A program made the translations under genes and the position numbers. Of a DNA stretch of 33,879 nucleotides, positions 25,172 to 33,732 are shown one piece after another. Source of the DNA: an uncultured Prevotellaceae bacterium (GTDB lineage Bacteria > Bacteroidota > Bacteroidia > Bacteroidales > Bacteroidaceae); NCBI GenBank assembly GCA_946415705.1, contig CAMKTN010000029.1:1-33879 (forward strand), read 5' to 3'. The stretch's first letter is position 1, and each line of letters begins with the position of its first letter. The notes under the pieces are model-generated. The model had not been told where the DNA came from. It worked only from the letters and a program-made list of their open reading frames with translations, and ran no database searches.

Positions 25172-26680
25172 TTATTCCTTCCATTCATAGCACCCCGCAT
25201 CGGGTGTGCCGTCGGTCATGCGGTCGTGTCCGCGACGATCTGTAGGCCATGCCACGGAGTAGGCAGGATTAGCCATCTTGCAGATCAACGAGATGGGCAG
25301 CGGCATGAAGTTATAGACGAAGGCATGTGTGTCCATGTATGCAAAGTTCTTTTCATGGGCATACTCGCCCTGCGGGTCGTCATAAACACATCCTACGAAG
25401 CGGTTGACATACTCACTGCCTGTCGGGATCTCCGTAGCCAGGAAGCAATAGAGGAAGTGGTACTCCGCCAGCGCCTCGCTGACCTCTGCCGGCAGCTCCG
25501 TCACATCGGCCCACTCGCCCATCACCACATCGTCGGCGTAGCCGGTGATGACGGTGTTCACGAAGTCTGCGCGATAGAGGGGGTGATAGACGCCGTCGCG
25601 GATATTCGCCAGATGCAGCGCTTCGCCGCGGTTGGCATCTAAGGGATAGAACTGTGCGATGGTGCAATGTGTCATCGCCACGTCGCCTCCCAGCACATCT
25701 ACACTGCGCCCCAGCGTGTTGGAAATCTCGCAGTTAGCCACCTCCGCGCGGCAGTCATAGAGCACGAGGCCGTCGCCCTTGATGTTGTGAATGAGGCTGT
25801 TCGTGAGGCGCAGCTTTTGGGGCGTATTCTCATCGAAGGGTGCTACCGTGCTACCCTCCTCCGGCAGGGGACAGAGGATGCCGTAGCTGCCACTGTGTAG
25901 GTCAATGTAATCCATCTGGTTCCCCATGCTTTCGGGGGCGATGATGATACCTTGCCATCGTCCCGGCAGACGATCATAGGGCAGATAGTCGAAGATATGG
26001 TCGGTGCGGTCGCCGCGGAAAGTGACAGGTTTCTCCAACGTGCCTTGTGCCACGACACACCCGTGAACATGCATGAAGGCATCGTCATGGAACAGCAGGC
26101 GTGTGCCGGCTTCCATCGTCACCGTGACGCCCTCGGCCACCGACAGCTCACCACGTACGATAATCGGTCGGCGCGCAGTGAGGGTGGTGTCTTGTGCCAG
26201 CGTGCGATTGATCAGATAGAAGGCATCCTGTCCTACCACCTTCAGTGTCACGCGCTGCTCTACCCCGCTCTCCAGCTGCACGATAAAGTCATCACTCACA
26301 TCCTGCGGTTCGTCGCCGCCAATCTCGGGCACCGTCACCTCCATGCGAACAATGATGCTGTCGCGACGGCGCACCTCGAAATCTGTAGCGCGATTGTCAG
26401 CCGTGCGACTCAGATCCTGTCCATCGACATTCAGGCGGAAGGGGCTTGCCGCGCCACGGGCTAAGCTCACGCTGCGCACGCGCAACCCTTTGTCGCCTCG
26501 GTTGTAGATGGTCAGTGTTTTCGTGGCCGACGGGATGGTTGTGATGAGCGTATCGAACACCACCTGCTCCGTGCTGAACTGCAGCACAGCCGAGCGGTCG
26601 GTCGTGAACGTGTCATAGTCATCGCAGGCTGCCAGCACGCTGGCAGCCGCGATGATCATTATCGTCAGTCGTTTAAACAT
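25172..26680 (-). CDS. surface lipoprotein with a parallel beta-helix
   Basis: This 502-residue protein starts MFKRLTIMIIAAASVLAAC, a lipoprotein signal with lipid-anchor C19. Acidic residues follow (CDDYDTF), a pattern reported to mark surface-exported lipoproteins in Bacteroidetes. After a beta-sandwich region (about 30-150), residues about 170-400 look like a right-handed beta-helix: AEGVTVTMEAGTRLLFH, RLTNSLIHNIKGDGLVLYDC, EISNTLGRSVDVLGGDVAMT. The end PDAGCYEWKE is typical of such proteins. Its ATG lies 8 bases inside the end of pepD (shared ATGTTTAA), so it is co-transcribed with pepD. The longer open frame to 26713 is pepD sequence in another frame. Substrate unknown. Confidence 0.82.
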   Translation of the reverse strand: MFKRLTIMIIAAASVLAACDDYDTFTTDRSAVLQFSTEQVVFDTLITTIPSATKTLTIYNRGDKGLRVRSVSLARGAASPFRLNVDGQDLSRTADNRATDFEVRRRDSIIVRMEVTVPEIGGDEPQDVSDDFIVQLESGVEQRVTLKVVGQDAFYLINRTLAQDTTLTARRPIIVRGELSVAEGVTVTMEAGTRLLFHDDAFMHVHGCVVAQGTLEKPVTFRGDRTDHIFDYLPYDRLPGRWQGIIIAPESMGNQMDYIDLHSGSYGILCPLPEEGSTVAPFDENTPQKLRLTNSLIHNIKGDGLVLYDCRAEVANCEISNTLGRSVDVLGGDVAMTHCTIAQFYPLDANRGEALHLANIRDGVYHPLYRADFVNTVITGYADDVVMGEWADVTELPAEVSEALAEYHFLYCFLATEIPTGSEYVNRFVGCVYDDPQGEYAHEKNFAYMDTHAFVYNFMPLPISLICKMANPAYSVAWPTDRRGHDRMTDGTPDAGCYEWKE

Positions 26681-28118
26681 TCTCCAGAATCGCCAGCAGG
26701 TGTTTCCACACAAGGTCCACGGTGGGAATCAGCAGGCGCTCGTCGGGCGAGTGTACGCCACGCAGTGTAGGACCGAAGCTGACCATGTCCAGCCCCGGGT
26801 ACTTCTCCGAGAACAGACCACACTCGAGACCGGCGTGGATACCGCGCACAATGGGCTCCTTGCCGAACAACCGCACATACTGCTCACGCGTGATGCGCAG
26901 CAGCTCGCTCTTCGGGTTCATCGCCCAACCCGGGTAGCCCTCGCCAATTTCCACTTCGGCACCTGCGAGCTCGAAGACAGCCGCCACGGTGTTCGCCATA
27001 TTCTTGCGATTGCTCAGCAGCGAGCTGCGCTGGCTGGTGTTGATGGCAATGACGCCGGGCTCCGTCTGCTTGATGCTGGCCAGGTTCGAGCTGGTCTCCA
27101 CGAGGGCGATGTCCTGACTCATAGCATACACGCCGTTATCCACAGCCTGCAATGCGCAGATGAGTCGGCGGTTCACATCCTCGGGCAGCACTGTGGCTGC
27201 GGCCTCGGCGCTCTCCAAAAGGAACTCCATCGTCTTCTCCGTGACGCTGAACTCCTCCTGCACCTCAGCAGCGAAGATGTTCCATTGCACGCGCGCCTGT
27301 TCCTTATATTTATTAGGAATACACACCAGACAGGAAGCCTCGCGCGGAATGGCGTTGTGCAGGCCGCCGGCCTGAATATCGCTCAGGCGCAGGCCCCACG
27401 CTTTCATGCCATCGTAGAGAAAGCGTGCCAGCAGTTTGTTGGCATTGGCACGTTTCTTCTCGATATCGTCGCCGCTGTGGCCACCCGTCAGACCTTTGAT
27501 GGTCAGCTGCAGGAAGAACGCATCTGCGGGAGCAGCCTCCGGCGTGAAGCGGAAGGTGACAGCCGTGCGGCAACCGCCTGCGCAGCTCACGAACATCTCG
27601 CCTTCATCCTCGCTATCCAGATTGATGAGCATCTGTCCCGTCATGAAACCGGCTTTCATGCCCTCGGCACCCGTGAGGCCTGTTTCCTCGTCGCGCGTGA
27701 ACACGCATTCCAGCGGGCCGTGCTTCAGGCTGTTGTTAGCCAGGATGGCCATCTCCATCGCGCAGCCGATGCCGTCGTCGGCACCCAACGTTGTACCCTT
27801 GGCTTTCATCCATTCGCCATCGACATAGGTCTGAATGGCATCACGGTCAAAGTCGAAGTCCACGTCGTTGTTCTTCTCGCAAACCATGTCCATGTGACTC
27901 TGAAGAATCACCGTGGGCTTGCTCTCCATACCGGCACTGGCGGGCTTGCGAATGAGCACATTACCTGTTTCATCCACTTTCGTCTCCAAGCCCAGTCCCT
28001 CACCGAAATCCTTGAGGAAGGCTATCATCTTCTCCTCACGCTTCGAGGGGCGAGGCACTTGATTGATGCGAGCGAACATTTCAAAAACACTGGCGGGTTT
28101 CAATTCAATCTTTTCCAT
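26673..28118 (-). CDS. pepD: aminoacyl-histidine dipeptidase (peptidase M20C)
   Basis: PepD cleaves Xaa-His and other dipeptides in the cytoplasm with two zinc ions. The 481-residue protein matches family length (about 480-490). Visible motifs are LQSHMDMVCEKN (metal ligand H75 and D77), TTLGADDGIG (D114/D115 bridging region), TRDEETGLTGA (E144/E145, catalytic glutamate and ligand), INLDSEDEGE, and the late segment RGIHAGLECGLFSEKYPGLD. It is the first gene of a two-gene unit with the beta-helix lipoprotein and is divergent from the small membrane protein gene. No full consensus promoter is visible on its side. Confidence 0.94.
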   Translation of the reverse strand: MEKIELKPASVFEMFARINQVPRPSKREEKMIAFLKDFGEGLGLETKVDETGNVLIRKPASAGMESKPTVILQSHMDMVCEKNNDVDFDFDRDAIQTYVDGEWMKAKGTTLGADDGIGCAMEMAILANNSLKHGPLECVFTRDEETGLTGAEGMKAGFMTGQMLINLDSEDEGEMFVSCAGGCRTAVTFRFTPEAAPADAFFLQLTIKGLTGGHSGDDIEKKRANANKLLARFLYDGMKAWGLRLSDIQAGGLHNAIPREASCLVCIPNKYKEQARVQWNIFAAEVQEEFSVTEKTMEFLLESAEAAATVLPEDVNRRLICALQAVDNGVYAMSQDIALVETSSNLASIKQTEPGVIAINTSQRSSLLSNRKNMANTVAAVFELAGAEVEIGEGYPGWAMNPKSELLRITREQYVRLFGKEPIVRGIHAGLECGLFSEKYPGLDMVSFGPTLRGVHSPDERLLIPTVDLVWKHLLAILENV

Positions 28119-28180
28119 TTGAATATTGCTAATTTAGGTTAAAGTCTGTTGATTCGTGCTTGAGACACATAAGTTTGGTG

Positions 28181-28188
28181 TATCTTTG
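28181..28188 (+). promoter_or_regulatory. -7 box upstream of the small membrane protein
   Basis: TATCTTTG lies 31 bases before the start codon at 28220. A matching TTTG is not seen at the -33 distance; the nearest candidate is CTTG. The following leader is AT-rich. Confidence 0.5.
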
Positions 28189-28219
28189 CAACGTTTTTAT
28201 ATAAAATATAACGCAAAAG

Positions 28220-28438
28220 ATGCTGAAATTATTGCTTATCACGGCAGGAATTGTTGCTTTGGCGGTCGCTTTGCTGGCGCTGAAGCTGCTGGTGAAGGGC
28301 GATGCACGCGGGCCTATGACCCATATCGGCGCCTCCAAGGCCATGCGTGAGCGTGGCATTCACTGCGTCGAGAGCATGGACGCCATCGAGCGCCACCAGC
28401 GCGCCAACCGCCCCCATGCCGCAGAACAACGAAAATAA
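28220..28438 (+). CDS. small conserved membrane protein
   Basis: This 72-residue protein has one N-terminal membrane helix (MLKLLLITAGIVALAVALLA). A short soluble tail follows with KGDARGPMTHIGASKAMRER, GIHCVESMD and a basic end. The pattern of a helix, then THxxxxKAxRxxGIxC, recurs as I remember it in short Bacteroidales proteins of unknown role. It is the first gene of a rightward cluster, 25 bases before the Skp-like lipoprotein gene. A role in the envelope is a guess from context. Confidence 0.7.
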   Translation: MLKLLLITAGIVALAVALLALKLLVKGDARGPMTHIGASKAMRERGIHCVESMDAIERHQRANRPHAAEQRK

Positions 28439-28463
28439 AAAAATCAAAAATAACACATCATCA

Positions 28464-29078
28464 ATGAAAAAAACATTCTTCTTCGCGCTCAGCGCCCTCG
28501 TCGCCCTGACCGCTTGCAACAACAAACAGGAAAACGAAACCGAAGCCGAGGCCGCAGCGCCCGCCGACACTGAAGAGATCACAGGACTGAAGGTCGCCTA
28601 CATCGAGATTGACAGTCTCATGAGCCAGTACCAGTTCTGCGTCGATTACAACCTGCTCCTCAACCAGAAGAGCGATAACGCCGCCAACACCCTGCAGCAG
28701 AAGCAGCGCGCCCTGCAACAGCACGCCGCCGCCCTGCAGAAGAAATACGAGAGCAACGGCTTCACCACCCGCGATGAGCTGGAGAACGCACAGAACCAGC
28801 TGGCCCGCGAGCAGCAGGATCTGACCGAACTCGAGCAGCGCCTCACCAACGAGCTGGCCATGGAGAACGCCAAGCTCAACGCCGAGCTGCGCGACTCCAT
28901 TCAGGCTTTCCTGAAGGTCTATAACAAGACCAAAAAGTACGACTATATCATGTCCAAGCTGGGCGATAACCTGCTGTGGGCCAACAAGAAGTTCGACATC
29001 ACTAAGGAAGTCATCGCCGGTCTCAACAAGCGCTACAAGAATGGCAAGCCCGCCGCTGCCAAGGACGACAAGAAATGA
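28464..29078 (+). CDS. Skp/OmpH-like lipoprotein
   Basis: This 204-residue protein starts MKKTFFFALSALVALTAC, a lipoprotein signal with C18, then an acidic, alanine-rich linker. Residues about 45-150 read as a Skp/OmpH domain: GLKVAYIEIDSLMSQYQFC, then a long coiled coil rich in Q, E, L and A (QQKQRALQQHAAALQKKYES). YDYIMSKLGDNLLWANKKFD and ITKEVIAGLN close the family pattern. Skp-like proteins hold unfolded outer-membrane proteins in the periplasm; the lipid anchor is a variant on the free chaperone. The longer open frame from 28347 is the previous gene read in another frame. It overlaps prmA by 4 bases (ATGA). Confidence 0.85.
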   Translation: MKKTFFFALSALVALTACNNKQENETEAEAAAPADTEEITGLKVAYIEIDSLMSQYQFCVDYNLLLNQKSDNAANTLQQKQRALQQHAAALQKKYESNGFTTRDELENAQNQLAREQQDLTELEQRLTNELAMENAKLNAELRDSIQAFLKVYNKTKKYDYIMSKLGDNLLWANKKFDITKEVIAGLNKRYKNGKPAAAKDDKK

Positions 29079-30121
29079 AATATCTGGAACTCACCTTCCA
29101 TATCACCCCCTACAACGAGGCGGCAGCTGATGTGCTAGCCGCCTTGTTGGCTGACGCCGGTTGCGATACCTTCGAGCCGCTGCCGTCCGATGCGCAAGCC
29201 CTCTCGCAACCCCTCTCGCAGCCCGCCGGCCTCCGCGCCTTCATTCAAGAATCCGCCTACAGCGAGCCCGCCATCCGCGCCGCCATCTCCAACACCCTCG
29301 CCCTCTTCCCCATTACGGTTCCCGAGGGCTCTCCCGAGGGCTTCACCGAGGGTTCTCCCGAGGGCCTTCGCATCACCTTCACCACCTCCCCCGCCCCCGA
29401 TGAGAACTGGAACGCCGCCTGGGAAGCCGAGCACCACTTCGAGCCCATCGCCCTCCCCGACGGCCAGCTCATCCACATCATCCCCCGCCAAGCCTTCGGC
29501 AGCGGTGAGCACGCCACCACCCGCCTAATACTCTCCCTCCTCTCCCAGCTCGCTGCCACTCCCGAATCCCCCTCCCCTGCCACCGTGTCCGAAGCATCAG
29601 CTTCGCTCTCCGCCCCCCTCGCTGGCGCCACCGTCATTGATGCCGGCTGCGGCACGGGCATCCTCGGCATCGCGGCCTTGAAGCTCGGCGCCGCCCGCGT
29701 CTTCGCCTACGACATCGATGAATGGAGCGTGCTCAACGCCCAAGACAACTTCGCCCTCAACGGCCTCGAGGCCACCATCGCCCCCACAGCCCCACAAGGC
29801 GCCCTCGGCACCCCCTCCACAGCCCCTCGTAGCAGTGCGTTCGGCGGTTCACCCGCCGAGATCGCCCTCGGCGATGCCCGCTGCCTCGCTGACGCCCCGC
29901 AGGCCTCCGTCCTGCTGGCCAACATCAACCGCAACATCCTCCTTGCCGACCTCCCCGCCTTCGCTGCCCACCTGCAGCCCGGCGGTCACCTGCTCCTCAG
30001 CGGGTTCTACGAGGCCGACATCGACGCTCTCCTCGCTGCCGCCGCCCCGCTCGGTCTCCGGCATCTCGCCACCCTCTCCGACGGCGACTGGCGCGCACTA
30101 CACTTTCAAATTGAGAATTGA
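29075..30121 (+). CDS. prmA: ribosomal protein L11 methyltransferase, expanded by repeat-coded loops
   Basis: PrmA methylates ribosomal protein L11 using S-adenosylmethionine. The core is clear: DENWNAAWE (109-117), FGSGEHATTR (141-150), the SAM motif DAGCGTGILGIAALKLGA (189-206), and LLANINRNILL (280-290). At 348 residues it is about 60 longer than usual. The excess sits in loops made of simple sequence: PEGSPEGFTEGSPEG (83-97), a serine/proline/alanine stretch (161-184), and PTAPQGALGTPSTAPRSSAF (237-256). These coincide with DNA repeats and hairpins at 29321-29368, 29590-29605 and 29841-29859. The frame and catalytic motifs are intact, so the enzyme is probably active. It is translationally coupled to the Skp-like gene. 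Confidence 0.92.
   Translation: MKYLELTFHITPYNEAAADVLAALLADAGCDTFEPLPSDAQALSQPLSQPAGLRAFIQESAYSEPAIRAAISNTLALFPITVPEGSPEGFTEGSPEGLRITFTTSPAPDENWNAAWEAEHHFEPIALPDGQLIHIIPRQAFGSGEHATTRLILSLLSQLAATPESPSPATVSEASASLSAPLAGATVIDAGCGTGILGIAALKLGAARVFAYDIDEWSVLNAQDNFALNGLEATIAPTAPQGALGTPSTAPRSSAFGGSPAEIALGDARCLADAPQASVLLANINRNILLADLPAFAAHLQPGGHLLLSGFYEADIDALLAAAAPLGLRHLATLSDGDWRALHFQIEN
29321..29368. repeat. 12-bp tandem repeat in frame inside prmA
   Basis: Four 12-base units (CCCGAGGGCTCT and close variants) at 29321, 29333, 29345 and 29357 code for PEGS/PEGF/TEGS/PEGL. The same unit recurs in the flavoprotein gene at 32842-32870. Confidence 0.85.
29841..29859. repeat. short hairpin in prmA, shared with the flavoprotein gene
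   Basis: TCGGCGG-TTCAC-CCGCCGA forms a 7-bp stem. Its right part, GTTCACCCGCCGA (29847-29859), recurs at 33365-33377 in the same reading phase, coding for SPAE in both proteins. Confidence 0.7.
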
Positions 30122-30186
30122 GGCGGCCAGCCAATTGTCGATATAACGTTATAACGCAATAACGATATTACGAGGCCGCTAAACCC

Positions 30187-30238
30187 TTGAACCCTTGAAC
30201 TTTTGAACTTTTGAACCCTTAAACCGCGGCGAAGCCGC
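30187..30238. repeat. octamer tandem repeat and GC hairpin between prmA and fbp
   Basis: TTGAACCC/TTGAACTT units of 8 bases repeat four times at 30187-30218. They are followed by GCGGC-GAA-GCCGC (30226-30238), just before the fbp start. The 125-base spacer has no visible promoter of the consensus type. Confidence 0.65.
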
Positions 30239-30246
30239 CCCCAGTC

Positions 30247-32298
30247 ATGTCCCCCGAAACAGACCATCGCGTACTCGAGCTTCTCTCGCGAAGCTATCCT
30301 AACGTCGCCGCCGCCTCCTCCGAGATCATCAACCTCGAGGCCATCCTGAACCTGCCTAAGGGCACGGAGCATTTCATGGCCGATATCCACGGCGAATACG
30401 AGGCCTTCCTGCACATCCTCAAGAACGCCTCCGGCAATATCAAGCGCAAGGTGAAAGAGCTCTATGCCGACACCCTTTCGTCCGACGAGCTGCGCGAGCT
30501 CTGCACCCTCATCTACTACCCCGAGCAGAAGCTGGAGATTATTAAAGAAAACGGCCCCAACCCCTCCCCTGTTAGGGAGGGGAGAAAAAATACTCCCATC
30601 AGCGAGGAAGCCCCCCTCCCTAACAGGGGAGGGGCCGGGGAAGGGGCTTTTTACACACTTACCCTCCAGCGTCTCATCCGCGTCTGCCAGTCGGTGTCTT
30701 CGAAATACACGCGCTCCAAAGTCCGCAAGGCGCTGCCCGCCGAGTTTGCCTATATCATTGAGGAGCTGCTCCACGAGTCGCCCTCCGACGATGACAAGCA
30801 GGCCTATTTCTCGCGCATCATTCAGACCATCATCGAGACTGGTCGTGCCGATGCCTTCATCATCGCCCTCGCCACCGTCATCCAGCAGCTGGCCGTTGAT
30901 CAGCTGCACATCCTCGGTGACATCTTCGACCGCGGCCCGGGCGCTCATATCATCATGGACCGTCTCTGCCAGCACCACAGCTTCGACATCCAATGGGGCA
31001 ACCACGACGCGCTGTGGATGGGCGCCGCTGCCGGCAACGACTGCTGTATTGCCAACGTCCTGCGCCTGTCGCTGCGCTATGGCAATATGCAGACCCTCGA
31101 GGATGGCTACGGCATCAACCTCGTGCCGCTGGCCACCTTCGCGATGGAGACCTACGCCAGCGACCCCTGCGACCTCTTCGGTCCGCGGCTGGACAAGGAC
31201 GACACCACACACAACGAGAAGACGCGCCGTCTCATCGCACAGATGCACAAGGCCATCTCCATCATCCAGTTCAAGCTCGAATCCCAGATGATTCTCCGCC
31301 GTCCCGAATGGCAGATGCAGGACCGTCTCGTGCTGCAATGCATCGACAAGGAACGCGGCATCTTCCATCGCGACGGGCAGGACTACGAGATGAAGGACAC
31401 CTTCCTCCCCACCCTCGACCCGGCACACCCCTTCGAGCTCACACCCGAGGAGGCCGAACTCGTGCGCCAGCTGCACCACTCCTTCCGCGTCAGCGACAAG
31501 CTGCAGAAGCACATCAAATGCCTCTTCACCCACGGCTGCATGTACGCCATCTACAACGGCAACCTCCTCTTCCACGCCAGCGTGCCCCTCAATGCCGACG
31601 GCACCCTCAAGGAAGTGGATCTCAACGGACAGCGATACAGCGGCCGCGAGCTGCTGCATCAGATTGGCATGACCATGCGCGCCGCCTTCAACGCCGACAC
31701 GCCCCGCGAGGAGAAACGCTTCGCCAAGGATTACTTCTGGTATCTCTGGTGCGGGCAGGACTCCCCGCTCTTCGATAAAGACCGCATGGCCACCTTCGAG
31801 CGTTACTTCCTCTGCGATAAGTCAACTCACGAAGAACGAAAGGGTTACTACTACCAGCTTCGCGACAACGCCGAGGTCTGCGACCGCATTCTTGATGCCT
31901 TCGGTGTCGAGGGCAAGCACCGCCATATCATCAACGGCCACGTCCCCGTGCGCGTGGCAGGCGGCGAGAGTCCCATCAAGGCCGACGGCCGTCTGATGGT
32001 CATCGATGGCGGCCTCTCCAAAGCCTACCACAACACCACCGGCATCGCCGGCTACACCCTCGTGTTCCATAGCCGCGGCTTCGAGCTCATCCAGCACGAG
32101 CCCTTCGAGAGCGCCGACGACGCTATCCGTCGCGGCACCGACATCGTCTCCAGCAAGCAGATCGTAGAGCTCAGCGGTCGCCGCCTGCGCGTCCGCGATA
32201 CCGACAAAGGTCGCGAGCTCCTCTCGCAGATCCAGGAACTCAAGCACCTCCTCTACGCCTACCGCCACGGCATCCTCAAGGAGCGCACCCGCCAATAA
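30247..32298 (+). CDS. fbp: class III fructose-1,6-bisphosphatase
   Basis: This enzyme removes the 1-phosphate from fructose 1,6-bisphosphate in gluconeogenesis. The 683-residue protein has a calcineurin-like metallophosphatase core: MADIHGEYEAF (44-54), HILGDIFDRGPGAH, and WGNHDALWMGAAAGND. The later part has INGHVPVRVAGGESPIKADG and MVIDGGLSKAYHNTTGIAGY, typical of FBPase_2 proteins of Bacteroidales and Firmicutes. Residues about 103-134 (PNPSPVREG ... APLPNRGGAGEGA) are coded by a palindromic element and are not part of the usual fold. The sequence resumes as expected at FYTLTLQRLIRVCQSVSSKY. It stops 6 bases before the flavoprotein gene. Confidence 0.95.
   Translation: MSPETDHRVLELLSRSYPNVAAASSEIINLEAILNLPKGTEHFMADIHGEYEAFLHILKNASGNIKRKVKELYADTLSSDELRELCTLIYYPEQKLEIIKENGPNPSPVREGRKNTPISEEAPLPNRGGAGEGAFYTLTLQRLIRVCQSVSSKYTRSKVRKALPAEFAYIIEELLHESPSDDDKQAYFSRIIQTIIETGRADAFIIALATVIQQLAVDQLHILGDIFDRGPGAHIIMDRLCQHHSFDIQWGNHDALWMGAAAGNDCCIANVLRLSLRYGNMQTLEDGYGINLVPLATFAMETYASDPCDLFGPRLDKDDTTHNEKTRRLIAQMHKAISIIQFKLESQMILRRPEWQMQDRLVLQCIDKERGIFHRDGQDYEMKDTFLPTLDPAHPFELTPEEAELVRQLHHSFRVSDKLQKHIKCLFTHGCMYAIYNGNLLFHASVPLNADGTLKEVDLNGQRYSGRELLHQIGMTMRAAFNADTPREEKRFAKDYFWYLWCGQDSPLFDKDRMATFERYFLCDKSTHEERKGYYYQLRDNAEVCDRILDAFGVEGKHRHIINGHVPVRVAGGESPIKADGRLMVIDGGLSKAYHNTTGIAGYTLVFHSRGFELIQHEPFESADDAIRRGTDIVSSKQIVELSGRRLRVRDTDKGRELLSQIQELKHLLYAYRHGILKERTRQ
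30554..30640. repeat. palindromic element in frame inside fbp
   Basis: Two 22-base arms (30561-30582 and 30613-30634) are perfect reverse complements separated by 30 bases, with flanking CCCC/GGGG runs extending the match outward with a two-base mismatch. The left arm is itself nearly palindromic around TGTTA. The insert adds about 32 codons and keeps the frame. Confidence 0.88.
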
Positions 32299-32304
32299 CC
32301 CCTC

Positions 32305-33657
32305 ATGAAGACGGCCATCATCGGAGGTGGCGCCGCCGGTTTCTTCCTCGCCATCACGCTCAAGGAGCTGTGTCCGCAGATGCATGTCACCATCTTCGAA
32401 CGCAGCCAGCACCTTTTGCGCAAGGTCAAGGTCTCTGGAGGCGGCCGTTGCAACTGCACCAACACCTTTGCCGACATCCGCGACCTCTCCGAGTGCTATC
32501 CCCGTGGCCATCGCCTGATGAAGCGCCTGATGAAGGGCTTCTCCGAGCGCGATGCCTACGCGTGGTTCGAGCGCCATGGCGTGCCCCTCACCGTGCAACC
32601 CGACCACTGCGTCTTCCCCGCTGCCCAGGACTCGCAGGCCATCATCGACTGCTTCCTCCGCCACGCCAGCCGTCTCTCCATCGACCTCCGCCTCTCCACC
32701 CCCATCACTTCCGTCACCCCCGCATCTCCCCTCCTTGATTCAGTTCCCGAAAGCCCCCTCCTCGTAACTGTTCCCTCGCCAGCCACCACTCCCTCCTCAG
32801 CCACCACTCCCTCCTCAGCCACCACTCCCTCGGTTTCAACCGAGGGCTCTCCCGAGGGCTCTCCCGAGGGCTTCGACTTCGTCGCCCTCACCACCGGCGG
32901 CCAGCCCCGCCTCGACAGCCTCCGCTGGCTCGCTGACCTCGGCCACGAGATCGAGCCGCCCGTCCCCTCCCTCTTCACCTTCAGCATTGAAGACCCTGCG
33001 TTGCGCGCCCTCATGGGCACCGTCGTCGAAGGCGCCATCGCCTCCATCCCCGGCACCAAGTTCCGCGCCACAGGCCCCCTGCTCATCACCCATTGGGGCG
33101 TCAGCGGCCCCGCCATCCTCAAGCTCTCCAGCTATGCCGCCCGCCATCTGGCCGACAACGCCTACCGCGCGCCCCTCGCCATCAACTGGACCGGCTTGAA
33201 CGAGGAGCAGGCGCGCGCCGAGCTCACCGCTCTTCTCGCCGCCAATCCCCGCAAACAGCTCGCCACCCTCCGTCCTTTCGGCCTCCCCTCGCGCCTCTGG
33301 CACTACCTGCTGTCAAAGGCAACTGCCAGCAGCACCTCAGCCCCTGCCAGTAGTACGCTCGCCAGTTCACCCGCCGAAGCCCTCTCCAAGAAAACCCTGA
33401 ACCGCCTCGTCGCCCTCCTCACGGCCGACGCCTACACCATCGCCTCGCGCGCCCCCTTCAAGGACGAGTTCGTCACCTGCGGCGGCGTAGCCCTCAGCGC
33501 CGTCAACCCCAGCACCCTTGAGAGCCGCCACTGCCCCCACCTCTATTTCGCCGGCGAACTCCTTGACATCGACGGTATCACCGGCGGCTTCAACTTCCAA
33601 GCCGCCTGGACCACCGCCTACACCGTTGCCCACGCCATCGCTACGACGATCAAATAA
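32305..33657 (+). CDS. HI0933/YhiN-family FAD-dependent flavoprotein
   Basis: This 450-residue protein has an N-terminal FAD-binding Rossmann motif (IIGGGAAGFFLAITLK, 5-20) and the family signature KVSGGGRCNCTNT (42-54). LTTGG (195-199) and FAGELLDIDGITGGFNFQAA near the end complete the family pattern (HI0933-like, also called YhiN/BaiN-like NAD(P)/FAD oxidoreductases). The substrate of most members is unknown. Two loops are enlarged by simple repeats: residues about 138-189 (SATTPS x3, then EGSPEGSPEG) and about 337-357 (SASST-rich, ending SSPAEA). It follows fbp by 6 bases and is probably co-transcribed. No Shine-Dalgarno site is seen. Confidence 0.9.
   Translation: MKTAIIGGGAAGFFLAITLKELCPQMHVTIFERSQHLLRKVKVSGGGRCNCTNTFADIRDLSECYPRGHRLMKRLMKGFSERDAYAWFERHGVPLTVQPDHCVFPAAQDSQAIIDCFLRHASRLSIDLRLSTPITSVTPASPLLDSVPESPLLVTVPSPATTPSSATTPSSATTPSVSTEGSPEGSPEGFDFVALTTGGQPRLDSLRWLADLGHEIEPPVPSLFTFSIEDPALRALMGTVVEGAIASIPGTKFRATGPLLITHWGVSGPAILKLSSYAARHLADNAYRAPLAINWTGLNEEQARAELTALLAANPRKQLATLRPFGLPSRLWHYLLSKATASSTSAPASSTLASSPAEALSKKTLNRLVALLTADAYTIASRAPFKDEFVTCGGVALSAVNPSTLESRHCPHLYFAGELLDIDGITGGFNFQAAWTTAYTVAHAIATTIK
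32781..32870. repeat. 18-bp and 12-bp tandem repeats in frame inside the flavoprotein gene
   Basis: AGCCACCACTCCCTCCTC occurs at 32781 and 32799, with a variant third copy at 32817. Then CCCTCGGTT-TC-AACCGAGGG forms a hairpin (32827-32846). GAGGGCTCTCCC is repeated twice (32842-32865) with a partial third copy. All keep the frame. The 12-base unit is the one found in prmA. Confidence 0.85.
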
Positions 33658-33713
33658 TAACGACCAAAAAGCGATTTCCCATCAAAAAGGATGGTCGATT
33701 CAATAATAAACCC

Positions 33714-33721
33714 TACCTTTG
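33714..33721 (+). promoter_or_regulatory. -7 box before the last gene
   Basis: TACCTTTG fits the Bacteroidetes -7 form, with a predicted start near 33728. No TTTG lies at the usual -33 distance. A CGACCA/TGGTCG inverted repeat (33661-33666 with 33692-33697) ends in the region where the -33 box would be. Confidence 0.55.
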
Positions 33722-33732
33722 CAGCGTTCATT

